A DNA stretch of 64,000 nt, taken from contig NC_079884.1 in NCBI RefSeq assembly GCF_029227915.1, forward strand, positions 1,738,001 to 1,802,000. The letters run 5' to 3'. How positions within the stretch are numbered: the first letter of the stretch is position 1; every line of letters starts with the position of its first letter. Shown here piece after piece: positions 12,382 to 26,240 of the stretch. Under the pieces are notes generated by a model that saw only the letters and a list, made by a program, of their open reading frames with translations, made no database searches and was not told the origin of the DNA. This DNA is from Hydractinia symbiolongicarpus (lineage: Eukaryota > Cnidaria > Hydrozoa > Anthoathecata > Hydractiniidae). Made by a program: the position numbers and the translations under genes.

Positions 12382-14256
12382 GAAATGGGACGGTGTTTAC
12401 TCCCCATGTTTTATGTTTTATGTTATTTGTTATATGTTTTATGTTCCATTTTTAACTTCTATTTTCTTCTTTCTTCTTTATCTCATAGCTGGTGAAAAAA
12501 CCCTGCGCTTAATCTTTCTACTGTTGCCTACTATATATACATTATTTGAACCGTTTTTATTATTATAAACTCATATATTACATTATTTCTTTCCGATACG
12601 AAAATCATTCTATAAGATAAATCTCTCTACACGGACAAAACAATGATTTTCTCTAAATTAAAAGTTTTTCTTCGACTTACATTGTTTTATGCATGAAAAA
12701 ATAATTACTTCAAATTGGCATTCTGATTCATTTATGTTTTAGGCGATAGTTCTCGTCAGAAGTAAAGTTATTTATCTATCCTATATTTTGTGCACCTTAA
12801 CTGATACATTACAAAATAACACTTTTATGCAAGAAACACAAAATTTGCGTAAAGCCTTCATGTTTTCTATTTTTTTGTATTTTTCTTAAATGTTTCTAAT
12901 TCATCTTGGGACTCAACCTCATTTGTCGAGCAAGGTTTTGACTTAATAAGACTGGAGAAAAGATCATCATGGGAACATCTTCGACTTGTTTGCAAAAGGT
13001 TGAATTTTGTAGAAAAAATGTTCCTTAAAAGTTTCATGAGTATTAAAGCATTTAAGTACCGAACTTTAAATTTTAAATACTCATCTTTGAAATATAATTT
13101 TACCATAATGACAGCACGCTTATTATTCTCGTTAGTGACAACTGAAATTTGCTATCTATTTCAACGTTCAACCTTAAATATATTTTCTCTTTGCGCCCGA
13201 TCTCATTAAAGGCAAACTTTTTATCTGTTATATTTTTTGCGTATCTACATTAACTTAACTTTAACGACATTATAACCTATTTACTTGATCCTAATCAAGA
13301 TTTTATCTAAATAATATTTAAGTATTCAAGGATAAAAATTCGGTATCAAAAAGCGTCTTTTCTTCTAAACTCGTCTTTCTAGTTTTACTCTGCACTCGCT
13401 TTATTCATTTAAAAAGATTCTGAATAATCATTTTGATCAATGAGTTCTTTTCTTGCAAAGAAACTTTATCTTTATATATTTTCCGGAAAATCAATTCTGG
13501 ATAATTAAAATTTCATTGTCAGATACTTATCAATTTATATTGATGTCCATAAAAATCTTATTTGTAACAAATTTTATATAGAAGTAGAGCAACTTTGTGC
13601 ATTGCTACTACAGTAATTTCGTGGCAATGAGATTCAATTTGCAGTCCGCAGAACTGGCTATTTGAACGTAACCTTGTACAATCGGTAATCTATCTTACAT
13701 CAGAAGTTACGAGACATCTTTATATTTACTAAACCAGGGTTTTATCACCAGCTATAATGCAGTGGTGGATTTAGGAATAGCGAAATTACAGCAAGATACA
13801 TATTTGGTTAATCGAATTATCACTCTCGATATCACTGTGACTAGCAAAATCAATATTACTTTCTCCAGTACTAAAGTTTTTCTTTAATATCCTGGATCCA
13901 CCACTGCACTTTTCATCTTTCTCACAATCTTTTCCTTCGTGCCTGGACTGATCCAGTTGAAAGAAGCTCTCAACTCCGCTAGAAGTTTCCAACGTTTCCG
14001 TGATCCTTCCAATGTGCATCCAGAAAATCTGGTAAGACATAAATAGCATTTTTGTCTATGGGTTGAGACAAACGATAATATTTATAAAAAGTGCTAGGAA
14101 TCTTTGTTCCTTTTAACATGTTTTTAAGCATATATTTTTTCTGAGTAGTTAAATATCATCTGTTTTTTCATTTTAGTGAACCGGTGCGTGTTTTGGCTAA
14201 TCCTGACTGTCAACATGGACTGCTAATGCTGCTGCTGGGTAGTATGATTAAGTATA
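12382..14256. other. AT-rich stretch with nothing recognised
   Basis: No exon chain or RNA gene is seen. A minus-strand open frame at 13786-14049 and a plus-strand frame from 14184 lack support, and the latter runs into the MITE that follows. Confidence 0.45.
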
Positions 14257-14705
14257 CAGTTGCCGCTCGACATGTGGAACTCGTCATAAGTGAAACCTTA
14301 TATAAGTGGAACCATGTTCGCAGGTTCCTTGCATTGGTCTTTTTTCAAGCTTTTATAATTTCCTTAGATAAGTGAAAACTAAATAAGTAGAAATTGTGGA
14401 TATGGTTCACGGATTTTTTAAAACTAACAGTTTTTTTTCTGAAGACAACATGTCATCCGTACAGGCATCAAAAAGAAAGTTTTTTAACTAAACTTTTGTT
14501 TGAGAATTAAAACGTCTTTAAAGACAGAATGTTCAAATAATTAAAAGAAAGTAAGGTGTCCTCAAAAGAATTAAAGTCGCTATGTTTAATCTGTAAATTT
14601 CCAATCTGTATTTTTCACTTTCGATATATTTGGATAAGTGAAACGATCGCTAAGTGAAATCATTTTTGTGTTTCTATGAACGTTCCACTTATCGGGCGGC
14701 AACTC
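14257..14705. mobile_element. pogo/Tigger-like MITE
   Basis: The 449-bp element is flanked by TA dinucleotides at 14255-14256 and 14706-14707. Its left end, CAGTTGCCGCTCGACATG, and the reverse complement of its right end, GAGTTGCCGCCCGATAAG, are imperfect inverted repeats that both continue as TGGAAC. Internal AAGTGAAAC and AAGTGGAAC motifs near the ends fit the pogo/Tigger style of Tc1/mariner termini. No transposase is encoded, so it is non-autonomous. The TA duplication and CAGT start are seen in the sequence; the superfamily name is inference. Confidence 0.6.
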
Positions 14706-14709
14706 TATT

Positions 14710-14874
14710 ATAAGAATAAATTCAATAAATATAAATTCAATAAGTATAAATTCAATAAATATAAATTCAATAAATATAAATTAAATAAATATAAATTCAT
14801 AAATTCAATAAGTATAAATTCAATAAGTATAAATTCAATAAATATAAATTCATAAATTCAATAAATATAAGTTC
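14710..14874 (+). repeat. AT-rich 15-bp minisatellite
   Basis: About ten units of ataaattcaataaat, with g-for-a variants and two shortened units, lie directly right of the MITE. Confidence 0.75.
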
Positions 14875-17270
14875 AAGCTTCTTTTATCTTTAATTCTTGA
14901 ATTTTACGGACATATTTCTATTTAAAATTTCACAACTTATTCTCTCCCTTCTTATTTCTTTTTTTAGATTTTCAATTAGAAAATCTTTATCCCCCCTTTT
15001 ATTATCCCATTCAGAGCAATTTCCCACTTTTGCGATATTGTGTCAGTTATCAGAACAAGTACTTTGTTAGCTTTCAATGCCACATAACATTTTTTTTCAT
15101 TGGCAATTTCTTCTTTGGTCATCGCAAAGAAAATGTGTGATTTTATCTTTGTAGTCCAAATGCAAAGTTGACATATAAATATAAGTGAAATCATTTTACA
15201 CCGTAAACGTTTTCACATTGTTAGCATCTTTTTTCCATATTAGACAATTGTTGGCTAGTGCATGCAATGACCTTTCTATTTGAATACCATGTCGATGATA
15301 TATTTAAGTAAGGATGGATTCCAGGCCGACTTGATTCAATTTACTATCAGTTCTGTGAATAGGGCCAAGCTGAAAATGTAGATTTAAAATTAAGTTAGTT
15401 GCATCATGTTCTTTGTTAATATCATTATTACTATTTCACAACCGTGAAATGAACTTTGGCAATTTGTCTTGGAAAACCTCTGATAATGCCTGAATTTGAC
15501 AACATAATTTTGTATATCGCCTCAGCCCTTTTGGTGTGAAAAACATGATAATTCTCTAATTTTTAGAGTGGTTAGATCTCTTTGTTACATAACATTCAGT
15601 GGCTGTCTGCTGAATTTTAGAAGACAAACACATGATATGCCACAGTAGGGATAGAAAGTTCTTTTCCTTGCTATAGCTCGTATTTGTAAAGTAATTAGCT
15701 GTTTTAATTCCTAACAACGACTCTGATTATCTATTTAAATACGTTTTTAGGTACTACAACGTTGTTTTAAATAAACCTAAGAAGTTCTTCCTTATGCTTA
15801 TCATCTTTGTTGACTTTTGTGATGATTTTTCTGTAAGCTTAAAGACCGAGCACATATTCAGTTGCTAAATGAAATGTGAGCTACCTTGAAGGTGATATAA
15901 TGCAGTTTGGATGACTGAATTATAATTAACTCGAAATTTCTTAAATGGTAATACCCTTTTCAGAACTTAATTCTTGATTGATCCATGAATTGACTTCGAC
16001 CTTCCTTTAAGAGAAATGACCAAGCCTGCTAATTGTGACTTCTCTACTTCAATTGCTCTTTCATGGTCTAGAATATTTTTCAATTTGAGGTGTCATCTAC
16101 AGTTCATTGACAGTTCATAAATTCATTAACCAAAGATTCATTCAAATTGCTCATAAATTATAATATTATATATATACCTATGTAATTTAAAAATAGTTTT
16201 AAAGAAAATAATAAAAAAACGCAATTCTTACCACTACACTGCTGCGATATACTTCAGCTGTCTGGATTGTAAAGATTTCTTGGTTTGCTCAAATCCTCCG
16301 AAACTCTCTCACATACTCTGGAACTTCCTCACATCATCTGAAACTCTCTTGCATCCTTACCCGTTCTCGGATTATGAGGGGTAAGTTGTATTCGTGCATA
16401 ATAGAAATATATTTTGAACAATTTATGAAAGGAAGAAACGTTTTTGCCAGCAAATTTTTCTATTTTTACAAATGTCAACCCTATTCATCCCGAGACGTAA
16501 AGAGAGAGGCGATTGTAGTGGTGAAGGTTGGGAGGGAACAGTCATGCTGTACCCCCGTAACTTATTATTTGTTGCAATCGTAAGTCATAGAAGTTAGTAC
16601 AAATGTAGAAATACAAGTTTTTTTTAAGACCCGTTGTTCGGGGTATATCTTTCGTAAAGGATTAAAAATATTTTCTTCTTTCTTTGAATAAATTTCACCA
16701 TAATCAATTAAACTAACTGAGGCGTCAGTTAGACAAAAAAAAAAAAAATGATACGCTTTTTAATGAGTTTTATTGTTCATTCAGTGCATTTTTTGAATTA
16801 AAATTAATAATTTCACATAGCACCAAACCTTAACAGCTATTACCCACACACTGGGGGCGTCAACGAGTGTGTAACGCAAGGGACGCAAATTATTTACTAC
16901 GTATGAATAGGGTTAGCACTTAAGTATTGATGGTTCTTTCGACATCTAGAGTTCCTGTTTTTATGAAGTTTTATTTTAGCGTTGCGACATCCATTCCTCC
17001 CACAATAACAACAACATCTTTCAGCTTATATGTTCTGCATTGAGGTATGTTTATATTCTTCCAAATTAGCAAGGCTTACTATTTATTTTGCATACTGATA
17101 TGAATTGCACCACCTTTTCTTTCGTTGATATTAAAAAGAGTGAATTAAATCAACTAATACTTTTTTCTCTAAATAAGTGTATTTCTATACCTTCTATTTT
17201 TTATTATGGTTTAAAGTGGATTTCATACCCTCTGGTTATTATAAATAAATTCATTTCGTCGGGTTGCTTT
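14875..17270. other. AT-rich stretch with nothing recognised
   Basis: No gene, RNA or clear repeat is seen. There is a poly-A run at about 16735-16748. Confidence 0.45.
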
Positions 17271-17960
17271 TAACGTGAGTGAATTTCATCTCCTCTTTTG
17301 CTGTTGTTTTTAAAAAGTGATTCCAATCCCCTTTTTTACTGTTGTTGTTGTTTTTAACACAGGTAGATTTCTATCCCGGTTGTTTTTATTGTTGTGCAGA
17401 GTGAATTACATCTCCTCTGAGTGAATTTAATCTCCTCTGGGTGAATTTCATATTTCATCTCCTCTGCTTTTTAAAAAATCTCCTCGCTTGTTGTTGTTTT
17501 TTACATAAGTGGATTTTTATCCCTTCTATATTTTAGTTGTTGTTCAAAGTGAATTCCATCTCTTTGTTTTTTATAATTGAACTTATTTCCTCAAGTTGTT
17601 TTTGACGTGAGTGAATTTGATCTCCTCTTCTGTTGTTGTTTTTTAAAAGTGATTCCAATCTCCTTTTCTGTTATTGTTGTTGTTCTTTATATAAGTCGAT
17701 TTCTATCCCGGTAGATTTTTATTATTTTTAGAGTGAATTACATCTACTCTTTGTGAATTTCATGTCCTTTGAGTGAATTCTATCTCCTCTGTTTTTTTAA
17801 AAATAAATTTATCTCCTTGGTTGCTGTGGTTTTTTAAATTAATAGGTTTTTATCCCTTCTATGTCTTTTTTGATTGTCCAGAGTGAATTCCATCTCCTCG
17901 CTAACTGCACTTATCTCTTCACCTGTTTTAGCGCGAGTGAATTTCATCTCCTCGTTTGCT
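17271..17960 (+). repeat. Degenerate repeat of GTGAATTTCATCTCCTC modules
   Basis: The motif gtgaatttcatctcctct and relatives recur more than ten times, spaced irregularly by T-rich, gttgttgttttt-type and taaaaa-type spacers. Units differ in length, so this is a decayed tandem or interspersed minisatellite rather than a clean array. No coding potential is supported. Confidence 0.6.
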
Positions 17961-18064
17961 TACCAATTAATTCTGCTGTCAAAAAAGCGTATTTCGTTGT
18001 GTTTTATCACCAAATAATCAAATTATATACAAAAAATATTATCTATTTAAAATATTTTTGTCTT

Positions 18065-18685
18065 ATGTTATATGTTGAAATAGGATTTAGTTAGAGTAGA
18101 GCGATGTGTGGTAAGATTGGAGTAGAGTGACGTGCGGTGTGATAGGTTTGGAGGTCGGTAGGGAAGGATAGAGTAGGAGGAAGGGTAGGGGTATATGTGG
18201 GGGTAGGATTTGAAAAGTAAAGGAATCATAATGTCACAAAATTTCTTCGTACGTAACAATCATAAAAAATTTCCTTTATTATTTAAAAAAAAAAATTAAC
18301 ATGGAAACTCAAAATATTATAACATGAATTTCAAATATTATCGTGTCATTATATATTGGAATGGGATTTAGGAGAGCAGAGTGACATGTGGTGAGATAGG
18401 GGTAGAGAGGTAAATAGGTTTTGAGGTCAAAAGGGTAGGGTAAGATGTAGGATAGGGTAGGGGTGTAGGTGGGATAGGGGTATGGCTGGGATAGGGGTAT
18501 GGCTGGGATAGGGGTATGGCTGGGATAGGGGTATGGCTGGGATAGGGGTATGGCTGGGATAGGGGTATGGCTGGGATAGGGGTATGGCTGGGATAGGGGT
18601 ATAGCTGGGATAGGATTTAAAAAAGGATAATTATCACAAAATTTCTTTGTTCGCAACAATCATACAAAATTTCTTTTATTATTAA
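18065..18685 (+). repeat. Direct duplication containing a G-rich 17-bp minisatellite
   Basis: Two related segments, about 18065-18285 and 18345-18685, share a start (a gaatgggatttag-type motif) and an end (tcacaaaatttctt followed by aacaatcata). The second contains about nine units of ggctgggataggggtat at 18463-18613. Each unit brings GGG and GGGG runs on the plus strand. The long antisense Pro/Tyr/Ser readings are shadows of this array. Confidence 0.7.
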
Positions 18686-18689
18686 ATTA

Positions 18690-19580
18690 AGCCAGAAAGA
18701 TCACTTTATCTATTTTGGAAGCCTAACATTTCACAGTTGCAAATGAAATCAGTTTTCATAGAATAGTAATCAATAATAGTCAGTTTAACGTTCTAAATAA
18801 AAAAAAATATAACCTATACATTCAATATAGTTTATAGTAGAAGTGTAGTTTGATATCTGACAAACAGTCATTTAAAGGCTTTTAGGCACCTGCTTATCAC
18901 AATGCCATTTAAAAAAAAATCAGTGGACATTTTGCCGCTCGTGTTGTCAAATATGTTTTTCTAATTGAAACGACGCATTTCCAACAAGCTCATGGTAGCG
19001 GATATTGTTCTTCAATTAAAGGTAACTCTTCTACTATTATACTTTCTGCAAAACTTACGACAGTGAATTTAGCAATCTGTATTTTCTTAACTTAACTTGC
19101 ATTTTCCATTTTATAATTGACACTTACTCCTTCGTTTGCGTTGCTATTTTTCTAATATTTGTAGTTAAAATGTTGTAGTTTATATTTTATTAAAAAAATC
19201 TTTAGATCAGTAAAAATACACTCGAGTACATCACAATGTGTCGGATGACTGTTAGTTATAAAAATGCTTTTCAAGAAGAATGAACAACATTTAAAATCCG
19301 CGCACATTGGTCCTATCCATAAAATGTAAAGGTAACATTTTTTTAACATTGTACAACTTTGTTTCGCTTATCACAATTTGCAAAATTGACACTTGTTGTT
19401 TAGAAAAACAGTTATAGTATAAACCCTTTCCATTTATTTAAATAAAGATCTTGGTACTTGCGTATCATGAATAGCATTTTTAAAACCTACAAAAGACTTT
19501 ATCGTCAGAAAAGCATGCGTTATTAGACGTGGCGTGTTTCTAAATTAAATTTGTATTCCTAACTGTACTTTTGTTTTATT
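18690..19580. other. AT-rich stretch with nothing recognised
   Basis: No supported gene or repeat is seen. Confidence 0.4.
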
Positions 19581-19583
19581 AGA

Positions 19584-19862
19584 TTACCATTCCAGTCGGC
19601 TGATGTAACAAACTCTTGTTAAATATACTGTTACTGGAAAATCAAAATGTTGAGCTACGAAAGGCGTGCAAGCACAAAGTCGCTTAACTCGACAACCGCC
19701 TAAGATATCAATCCTATTTTCATGCTGAACGTTAAGCAGAATAAATCGATTCGCACGTTTATATTCTCTGCCATGGCTCGGCTGGAGTCTGAACACAATG
19801 CCTTCCCCACTGAAGGCAAACGCTCTACCACAAGGCCAATGTTAGACCTGCATGAGTTCTAG
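19584..19862 (-). mobile_element. SINE-like element with tRNA-type internal promoter
   Basis: On the minus strand, near 19834-19822, the sequence tgtggtagagcgtttgcctt resembles a Pol III A box. About 30 bases later gttcagactcc resembles a degenerate B box (19796-19785). This spacing and the GC-richer composition suggest a tRNA-derived SINE head. The downstream body, roughly to 19584, is unassigned and no terminal A-tail or target duplication was confirmed. It does not fold into a complete tRNA by inspection. Confidence 0.4.
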
Positions 19863-19869
19863 TGCATAT

Positions 19870-21585
19870 AGATCTTCTATTTGAGTTACTGAAGTTGTAC
19901 AAACACAGCAACCGCATAATTAGACAATGGCCAAATATATCAATCCTATGCTTATCTTAACTCAACGTAACAAGAAACAATCTACTCTTGAGTAGTAACT
20001 AGTTGTGGTGCAACCTGTCAATGTATTTTGTTTCTTTGTCAGAGTACGTGGTATCATTGCAATTATTGAACAATAATTGCACACGACTGTTACGGTAATT
20101 TGACTTCATCTTGATCTCAAAATAAACGAATGTGATAGTCAAAGAGCTATAAACAATCCTAAACATATAAAGAGTGGATCAATAAATATAAACGGCGAGT
20201 TTTCGATTATCGTTGATTATGTGATTTAGTTAATGTTGGGTAACCAAAAAACATAATCTCCTAGGTAAGGAAGAACGATTTTTACCTATTTAGATCTAAG
20301 GTTAGGCTATCCAGATTTTTTAATAACGTGTAAATTACTCGAGTTTACTTGGTGAGTTTCTGTCTACATCTATTAAAAATATTTTCCACAATACAAATTT
20401 CAAAATTTGCTAAGTAAAGTTTTTGAAGGATTATAGAAATATACTCTTCATTTGTGTTTTTATTGTCTAAAATAAAGCATGAATTTATATTTAGTCAAAG
20501 AATTGAATATAATTTGTTGCCAGTGAAAATGTCGTACACTTCTGTTGCATGTTTATAATTATAGGCCGAAGAAAAAACATGAAACGACAACAAGATGCTA
20601 ATGGTTATTCTCAACAATTTATGAAGAAGATTACATTTTCAATGGTTTTCAGAAAAGACAATGTGTTTTTGAGAAGAGATGTTATGATTTTGATTGTACA
20701 AAGTGCTAATATCTTTAATTGTACAAGTGCTAATATCTTTGCATCTAATCATGTAATTGTAGTTATTTATTGCTTTCCAACGTTTTATTTATTTTAACAA
20801 ATAATTTATTTTGTTTTTTGAAATGGAAATCTGTCAATGCAGAAATACTGTGAATGCAGACATTTGTTTGTATACTTTTAATTGCGCATTGACTGAATCA
20901 TTTTTAAAAGTGTATTATTTTGCTTCTGGTTTATTTTTTGCTGCAAATATGCGATATCATAAGCTATTGGAAATGCCTCTTACGCAAATTGTTCTGCAGA
21001 CAACATGAGAAACACGACGCGATATTTTCCTCTTTTGTTAACTTTTACGTGTAAGTCATAGTAGAGAATTGATAGCATCTTGTTATGGACGAAAAGAACT
21101 AGACTATATTTAGTAAAATATATACATAGTGCATCGAAAGAGTTAGTTTGAAGTGTAGTTTCGGCTTTAATGAATTTGTCATCCATCATTTCATTACATC
21201 TTTTCCTGGTTTTGATTCATACGTACAAATGATGTAGAAATGAATAATTTTCTTATTCTTCTAAGAATTCCCTAAATTACTTAAGGAAATTACAATTGGG
21301 AAGAATTTGATTGAATATGTTTTTAAAATAATACAGATACCGGTACAGCCACCTTTTTTTACATTTTTGAGCAGTTAACAAAAATACTTATTTAATTTTG
21401 ATTATCTTCTCTACAACTAGAAGGCATGTTTCATTGTCTAAATGACATGCCACTATTTTATAAATTCTTATTGTTACAATCCAAGATATCATAAAGCCTA
21501 CTATTTAAAGGGTTATTAATTGTATTAATTGTATAAATGAGATAGCATATACTTTATGATGTTACTATGTTTTATAATTCTAATT
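19870..21585. other. AT-rich stretch with nothing recognised
   Basis: Short open frames at 20549 and 20811 lack ATG/splice support and motifs. No RNA gene was recognised. Confidence 0.4.
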
Positions 21586-21587
21586 TG

Positions 21588-21862
21588 GAAATCAATTTTG
21601 TACGAAAGTCGATAATTGTACGGAGTTGTGAGTATATCATCAATGGATAATTTAGTCCAAGTACGATTTTAAAAGCTTGGTTTGAAGGTAAAATGGAAAT
21701 CAATTTTGTTGTCTGTCAACCGAAAGTCGATAAATGTACGGAATTGTTGGCATATGATCCAAATGGGTAAATTAGGCCTCGTTTAATTTTGCAAGATTGG
21801 TTTGAACGCGAAATTGGAAGCGATTTTGCTGTTTAGCAAGTGAAAGTCGATAATTGTATCAC
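21588..21862 (+). repeat. Diverged tandem repeat, about 118-bp unit, 2.3 copies
   Basis: Three successive segments start with ggaaatcaattttgt or a variant, pass through cgaaagtcgataattgtac, and lead into a tggtttgaa-type motif at about 118-bp spacing. Confidence 0.6.
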
Positions 21863-23218
21863 ATAGCCGTGAGCAGATATTTAATACGGAAGACTACATT
21901 GCGCTATCAGGACGTAAGTATTCTCTTTGTTTATCAATCTGACGTATTTAGCTAAAGAAAGAAAGTTTCAAATCGGACTATTTATTTAGACCTTATCTCA
22001 TCAAAATAATCGTGACAGCATCAGCAGAAGGTAAGATACGAAATCAATATCATTACCTGTAAACCATATCAAGCTCAAAAGAAACTTAAAAAACTAATTT
22101 TAGTTTCATACAAAATAATTACAATACCCTTTTTACATCTGTCCAACATGTTCCATATTTATTGCCTCTATTTCTTATTCTTTTATCAATTTTAGGTCAA
22201 AAAGCTTCAGAGTAGTTGCAAGTATGCGATAAATTTCGCCGTTGCTGTTAGTTACATTTTAACACTCCTATTGCGAAAACCATCGGAAGTTGTGAAGTTA
22301 AAATCACGGAAATGTGGAAAGGAGAAAAAAATAATCAATTTCCTGACCACAAGCAATTAAGAAGCCATTTTTATGTAAGTAACACGTACTTCGAGCCTCA
22401 GCTAACTTAGAACTAGGATGTTAGGCTATTATACTGGATCCAAAATCTTAAACGGTACTAATTTTTCTTGATGTCAGGATGCCCAGTTCTTCGATTGTTT
22501 AGCCCTATTTAGTCCTGGCAAAGTTGTATTGTTTGGCTATTCTAAAAAAGCGCCTACAAACTGCTTTTCACATAACTACTTTGCCAAGCGATGCAGAAGT
22601 AATTTTTTTTAATTAGCCATAATTTTTTAGCCAGCGTGGAAACACAGTATTTACTCGGATGTTGGTTAGCATTTATATACTAATTCCAAAACACAACTCC
22701 AAATTCGGCAAAAACACCTGAGTTTAGTAAACAAAATACCACATTAGATCCACTAACTTGCTAATTAAAAATTTTCGCTAATGGTGGTGTAGCACCGAAG
22801 GTTTATCTGTGATTAGAGATACCGAATCAGGCCAAAATTCGGCTTTCCAAACAGAATGGTTCTTTTCTCCGAAAAAATGCGGAATACAAGCTAGGTCAAC
22901 CCATCCTTTTCAAAACACAAGACTTTTATCAAATTTAAAAGTCAGAAAAAATGTTACGTATAATTTGGATTCCGCAACATACTTTATTCCGATTATAAAT
23001 GTTTGAATATTTTATGTGCTCATAACATACTCCATATTATCTAATTCTAAAATCAATGAAATGATCTAAGATTAGCAACACATTTATAGTACTTAGTCCG
23101 GTAATAAATATCTCGGAAGATTGTGGTAGTGCCGGCAACGGTGCGTAACATGTCTTAATTCATCTAATTCTGAAGTCAAGGAATAAACATAAAATTTGGA
23201 AATACAACTTCACGTAAA

Positions 23219-26200
23219 ATACTAATGATTTCCTTTTTATAATTTTGTGCCATTCGTTTTGGTGCTATACATCAATGCAATTTTTTGTAATTCTAGAATG
23301 AATTGTTTTCAGATGTGAAATAAAATTATTTCGATTCATATGATTTTGTGCTGGTGATTGCAGTGCTTAACATCTATGCAAGTTTTCCTAGTTCTAGAAT
23401 AAATTGTTCTCAGATGTTGAATTAAAGTATATCCATGAGTTTCTACTTTACTAATTAGAACACTGTGGTGGTTGCGGTGGTGCCTAACATATGCGTTGCC
23501 TTATTAATTCCAAAATCAGAGAAAAAATGTTAAATTTAGAAACAAAATTTTACCTCGAATAAAATTATTTCGATTCTTATGATTTTGTGCTGGTGATTGC
23601 AGTGCTTAACATCTATGCAAGTTTTCGTATTTCGCAATTAAGTTGTATTCAGCTGCTGAACTCCATTATCTCAATGAATTTCTACTTTGCTAATATGAAA
23701 TTTTTGGTGGTGTTGGTGGTGCTTAACACTGTGTTATTGATTCAATTTTAAAATCAAAGAAATCATTTGGCTTATTATAATATTGCGCCGGTGGTTGTGG
23801 TGCTTAACATCAATGCAAGTTTTCCTAATTCTGAATAAATTGTTCTCAGATGTTGAATTAAAATATATTCATGAATTTTATTTCGCAATTAAGTTGTATT
23901 CAGATGTTGAACTGAATTATCTCAATGAATTTCTACTTTGCTAATATGAAAATTTTGGTGGTGGTGGTGGTGCTTAACATTGGGTTTATTGATTCAATTT
24001 TAAAATCAAAGAAATCATTTGGCTTATTATAATATTGCGCCGGTGGTTGTGGTGCTTAACATCAATGCAAGTTTTCCTAATTCTGAATAAATTGTTCTCA
24101 GATGTTGAATTAAAATATATTCATGAATTTTATTTCGCAATTAAGTTGTATTCAGATGTTGAACTGAATTATCTCAATGAATTTCTACTTTGCTAATATG
24201 AAAATTTTGGTGGTGGTGGTGGTGCTTAACATTGGGTTTATTGATTCAATTTTAAAATCAAAGAAATCATTTGGCTTATTATAATATTGCGCCGGTGGTT
24301 GTGGTGCTTAACATCAATGCAAGTTTTCCTAATTCTGAATAAATTGTTCTCAGATGTTGAATTAAAATATATTCATGAATTTTATTTCGCAATTAAGTTG
24401 TATTCAGATGTTGAACTGAATTATCTCAATGAATTTCTACTTTCCTAATATGAAATTTTGGTGGTGGTGGTGGTGCTTAACACTGTGTTTATTGATTCAA
24501 TTTTAAAATCAAAGAAATCATTTCAAATTTTTAAAAAAGAAATTTACCTAGCGTAAAATTAATTGGCTTATTATAATATTGCGCCGGTGGTTGTGGTGCT
24601 TAACCTCAATGCAAGTATTCCTAATTCTAGAATAAATTGTTTTCAGATGTTGAATTAAAATATATCTATGAATTTGCACTTTGATAATTAGAACATTGTG
24701 GTGGTGGTGGTGGTGCTTCACATATGCATTGATTTATTCAATTTTAAAATCAGTGAAATAATATCAAATTTTGAAACAAAATTTTACCTCGAATAAAATT
24801 ATTTCGATTCTTACAATTTTTTGCTGCTGATAGCAGTGCTTAACCTCTATGCAAGTTTTGCTAATTCTAGAATAAGTTGTTTTCAGATATGCATTGATTT
24901 ATTCAATTTTAAAATCACAGAAATAATATCAAATTGTGAAACAAAATTTTACCTCGAATAAAATTATTTCGATACTTATGATTTTGTGCTGGTGATTGCA
25001 GTGCTTAACATCTATGCAAGTTTTCTTATTTCGCAATTAAGTTGTATTCAGATGTTGAACTGAAATATCTCAATGAATTTCTACTTTGCTAATATAAAAA
25101 TTTTGGTGGTGGTGGTGGTGCTTAACATTGTGTTTATTGATTCAATTTTAAAATCAAAGAAATCATTTGGCTTATTATAATATTGCGCCGGTGGTTGTGG
25201 TGCTTAACATCAATGCAAGTTTTCCTAATTCTAGAATAAATTGTTCTCAGATGTTGAATTAAAATATATTCATGAATTTTATTTCGCAATTAAGTTGTAT
25301 TCAGATGTTGAACTGAATTATCTCAATGAATTTCTACTTTCCTAATATAAACATTTTGGTGGTGGTGGTGGTGCTTAACACTGTGTTTATTGATTCAATT
25401 ATAAAATCAAAGAAATCATTTCAAATTTTTTAAAAAGAATTTTACCTAGCGTAAAATTAATTGGCTTATTATAATATTGCGCCGGTGGTTGTGGTGCTTA
25501 ACATCAATGCAAGTTTTCCTAATTCTAGAATAAATTGTTTTCAGATGTTGAATTAAAATATATCCATGAATTTGTACTTTGATAATTAGGACATTGTGGT
25601 GGTGGTGGTGGTGCTTAACATATGCATTGATTTATTCAATTTTTAAATCAGTGAAATAATATCAAATTTTGAAACAAAATTTTGCCTAGAATGAAATTAT
25701 TTCGATTCTTATGATATTGTGCTGGCGATTGCAGTGCTTAACATCTATGCAAGTTTTCTTCTTTCGCAATTAAGTTGTATTCAGATGTTGAACTGGAATA
25801 TCTCAATGAATTTCTACTTTGCTAATATGAAAATTTTGGTGGTGGTGGTGGTGGTTAACATTGTGTTTCTTGATTCATTTCTATAATCAAAGAAATCATT
25901 TCAAATTTTTTTAAAAAAGAATTTTACCTAGCGTAAAATTAATTGGCTTATTATAACAACATCAATGCAAGTTTTCCTAATTCTAGAATAAATGTTTTCA
26001 GATGTTGAATTAAAATATATCCATAAATTTATACTTTGATAATTAGAACATTGTGGTGGTGGAGGTGGTGCTTAACATATGCATTAATTTATTCAATTTT
26101 AAAATCAGTGAAATAATATCAAATTTTGAAACAAAATTTTACCTCGAGTAGAATTAATTGGCTTCTTATAATTTTGTGCTGGTGATTGCAGTGCTTAAAA

Positions 26201-26240
26201 TCTATACAAGTTTTCGTAATTCTTAATTAAATTGTTTTTG
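23219..26240 (+). repeat. GGT-rich satellite block, about 250-bp units
   Basis: Each unit carries a tgcttaacatcaatgcaag-type motif, an ataaattgttttcagatg-type motif, and a tggtggtggtggtgcttaac run followed by an attcaattttaaaatca-type motif. Three consecutive units, marked by tgcttaacat at 23801, 24053 and 24305, are almost identical at exactly 252 bp. Others are 160-295 bp and more diverged. No ORF spans them. Confidence 0.85.

Noticed and set aside
14184-14375. 63-codon plus-strand ORF
   Set aside because: It crosses the left boundary of a pogo-like MITE and has no motif.
18068-18660. Pro/Tyr/Ser-rich minus-strand ORFs that look like structural protein repeats
   Set aside because: They come from a non-coding 17-bp minisatellite, with different frames in the two duplicated segments.
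22620-26240. Possible CRISPR-like array of regularly spaced repeats
   Set aside because: Units are ~250-bp satellites with no short conserved repeat/unique spacer pattern, and the DNA is eukaryotic.
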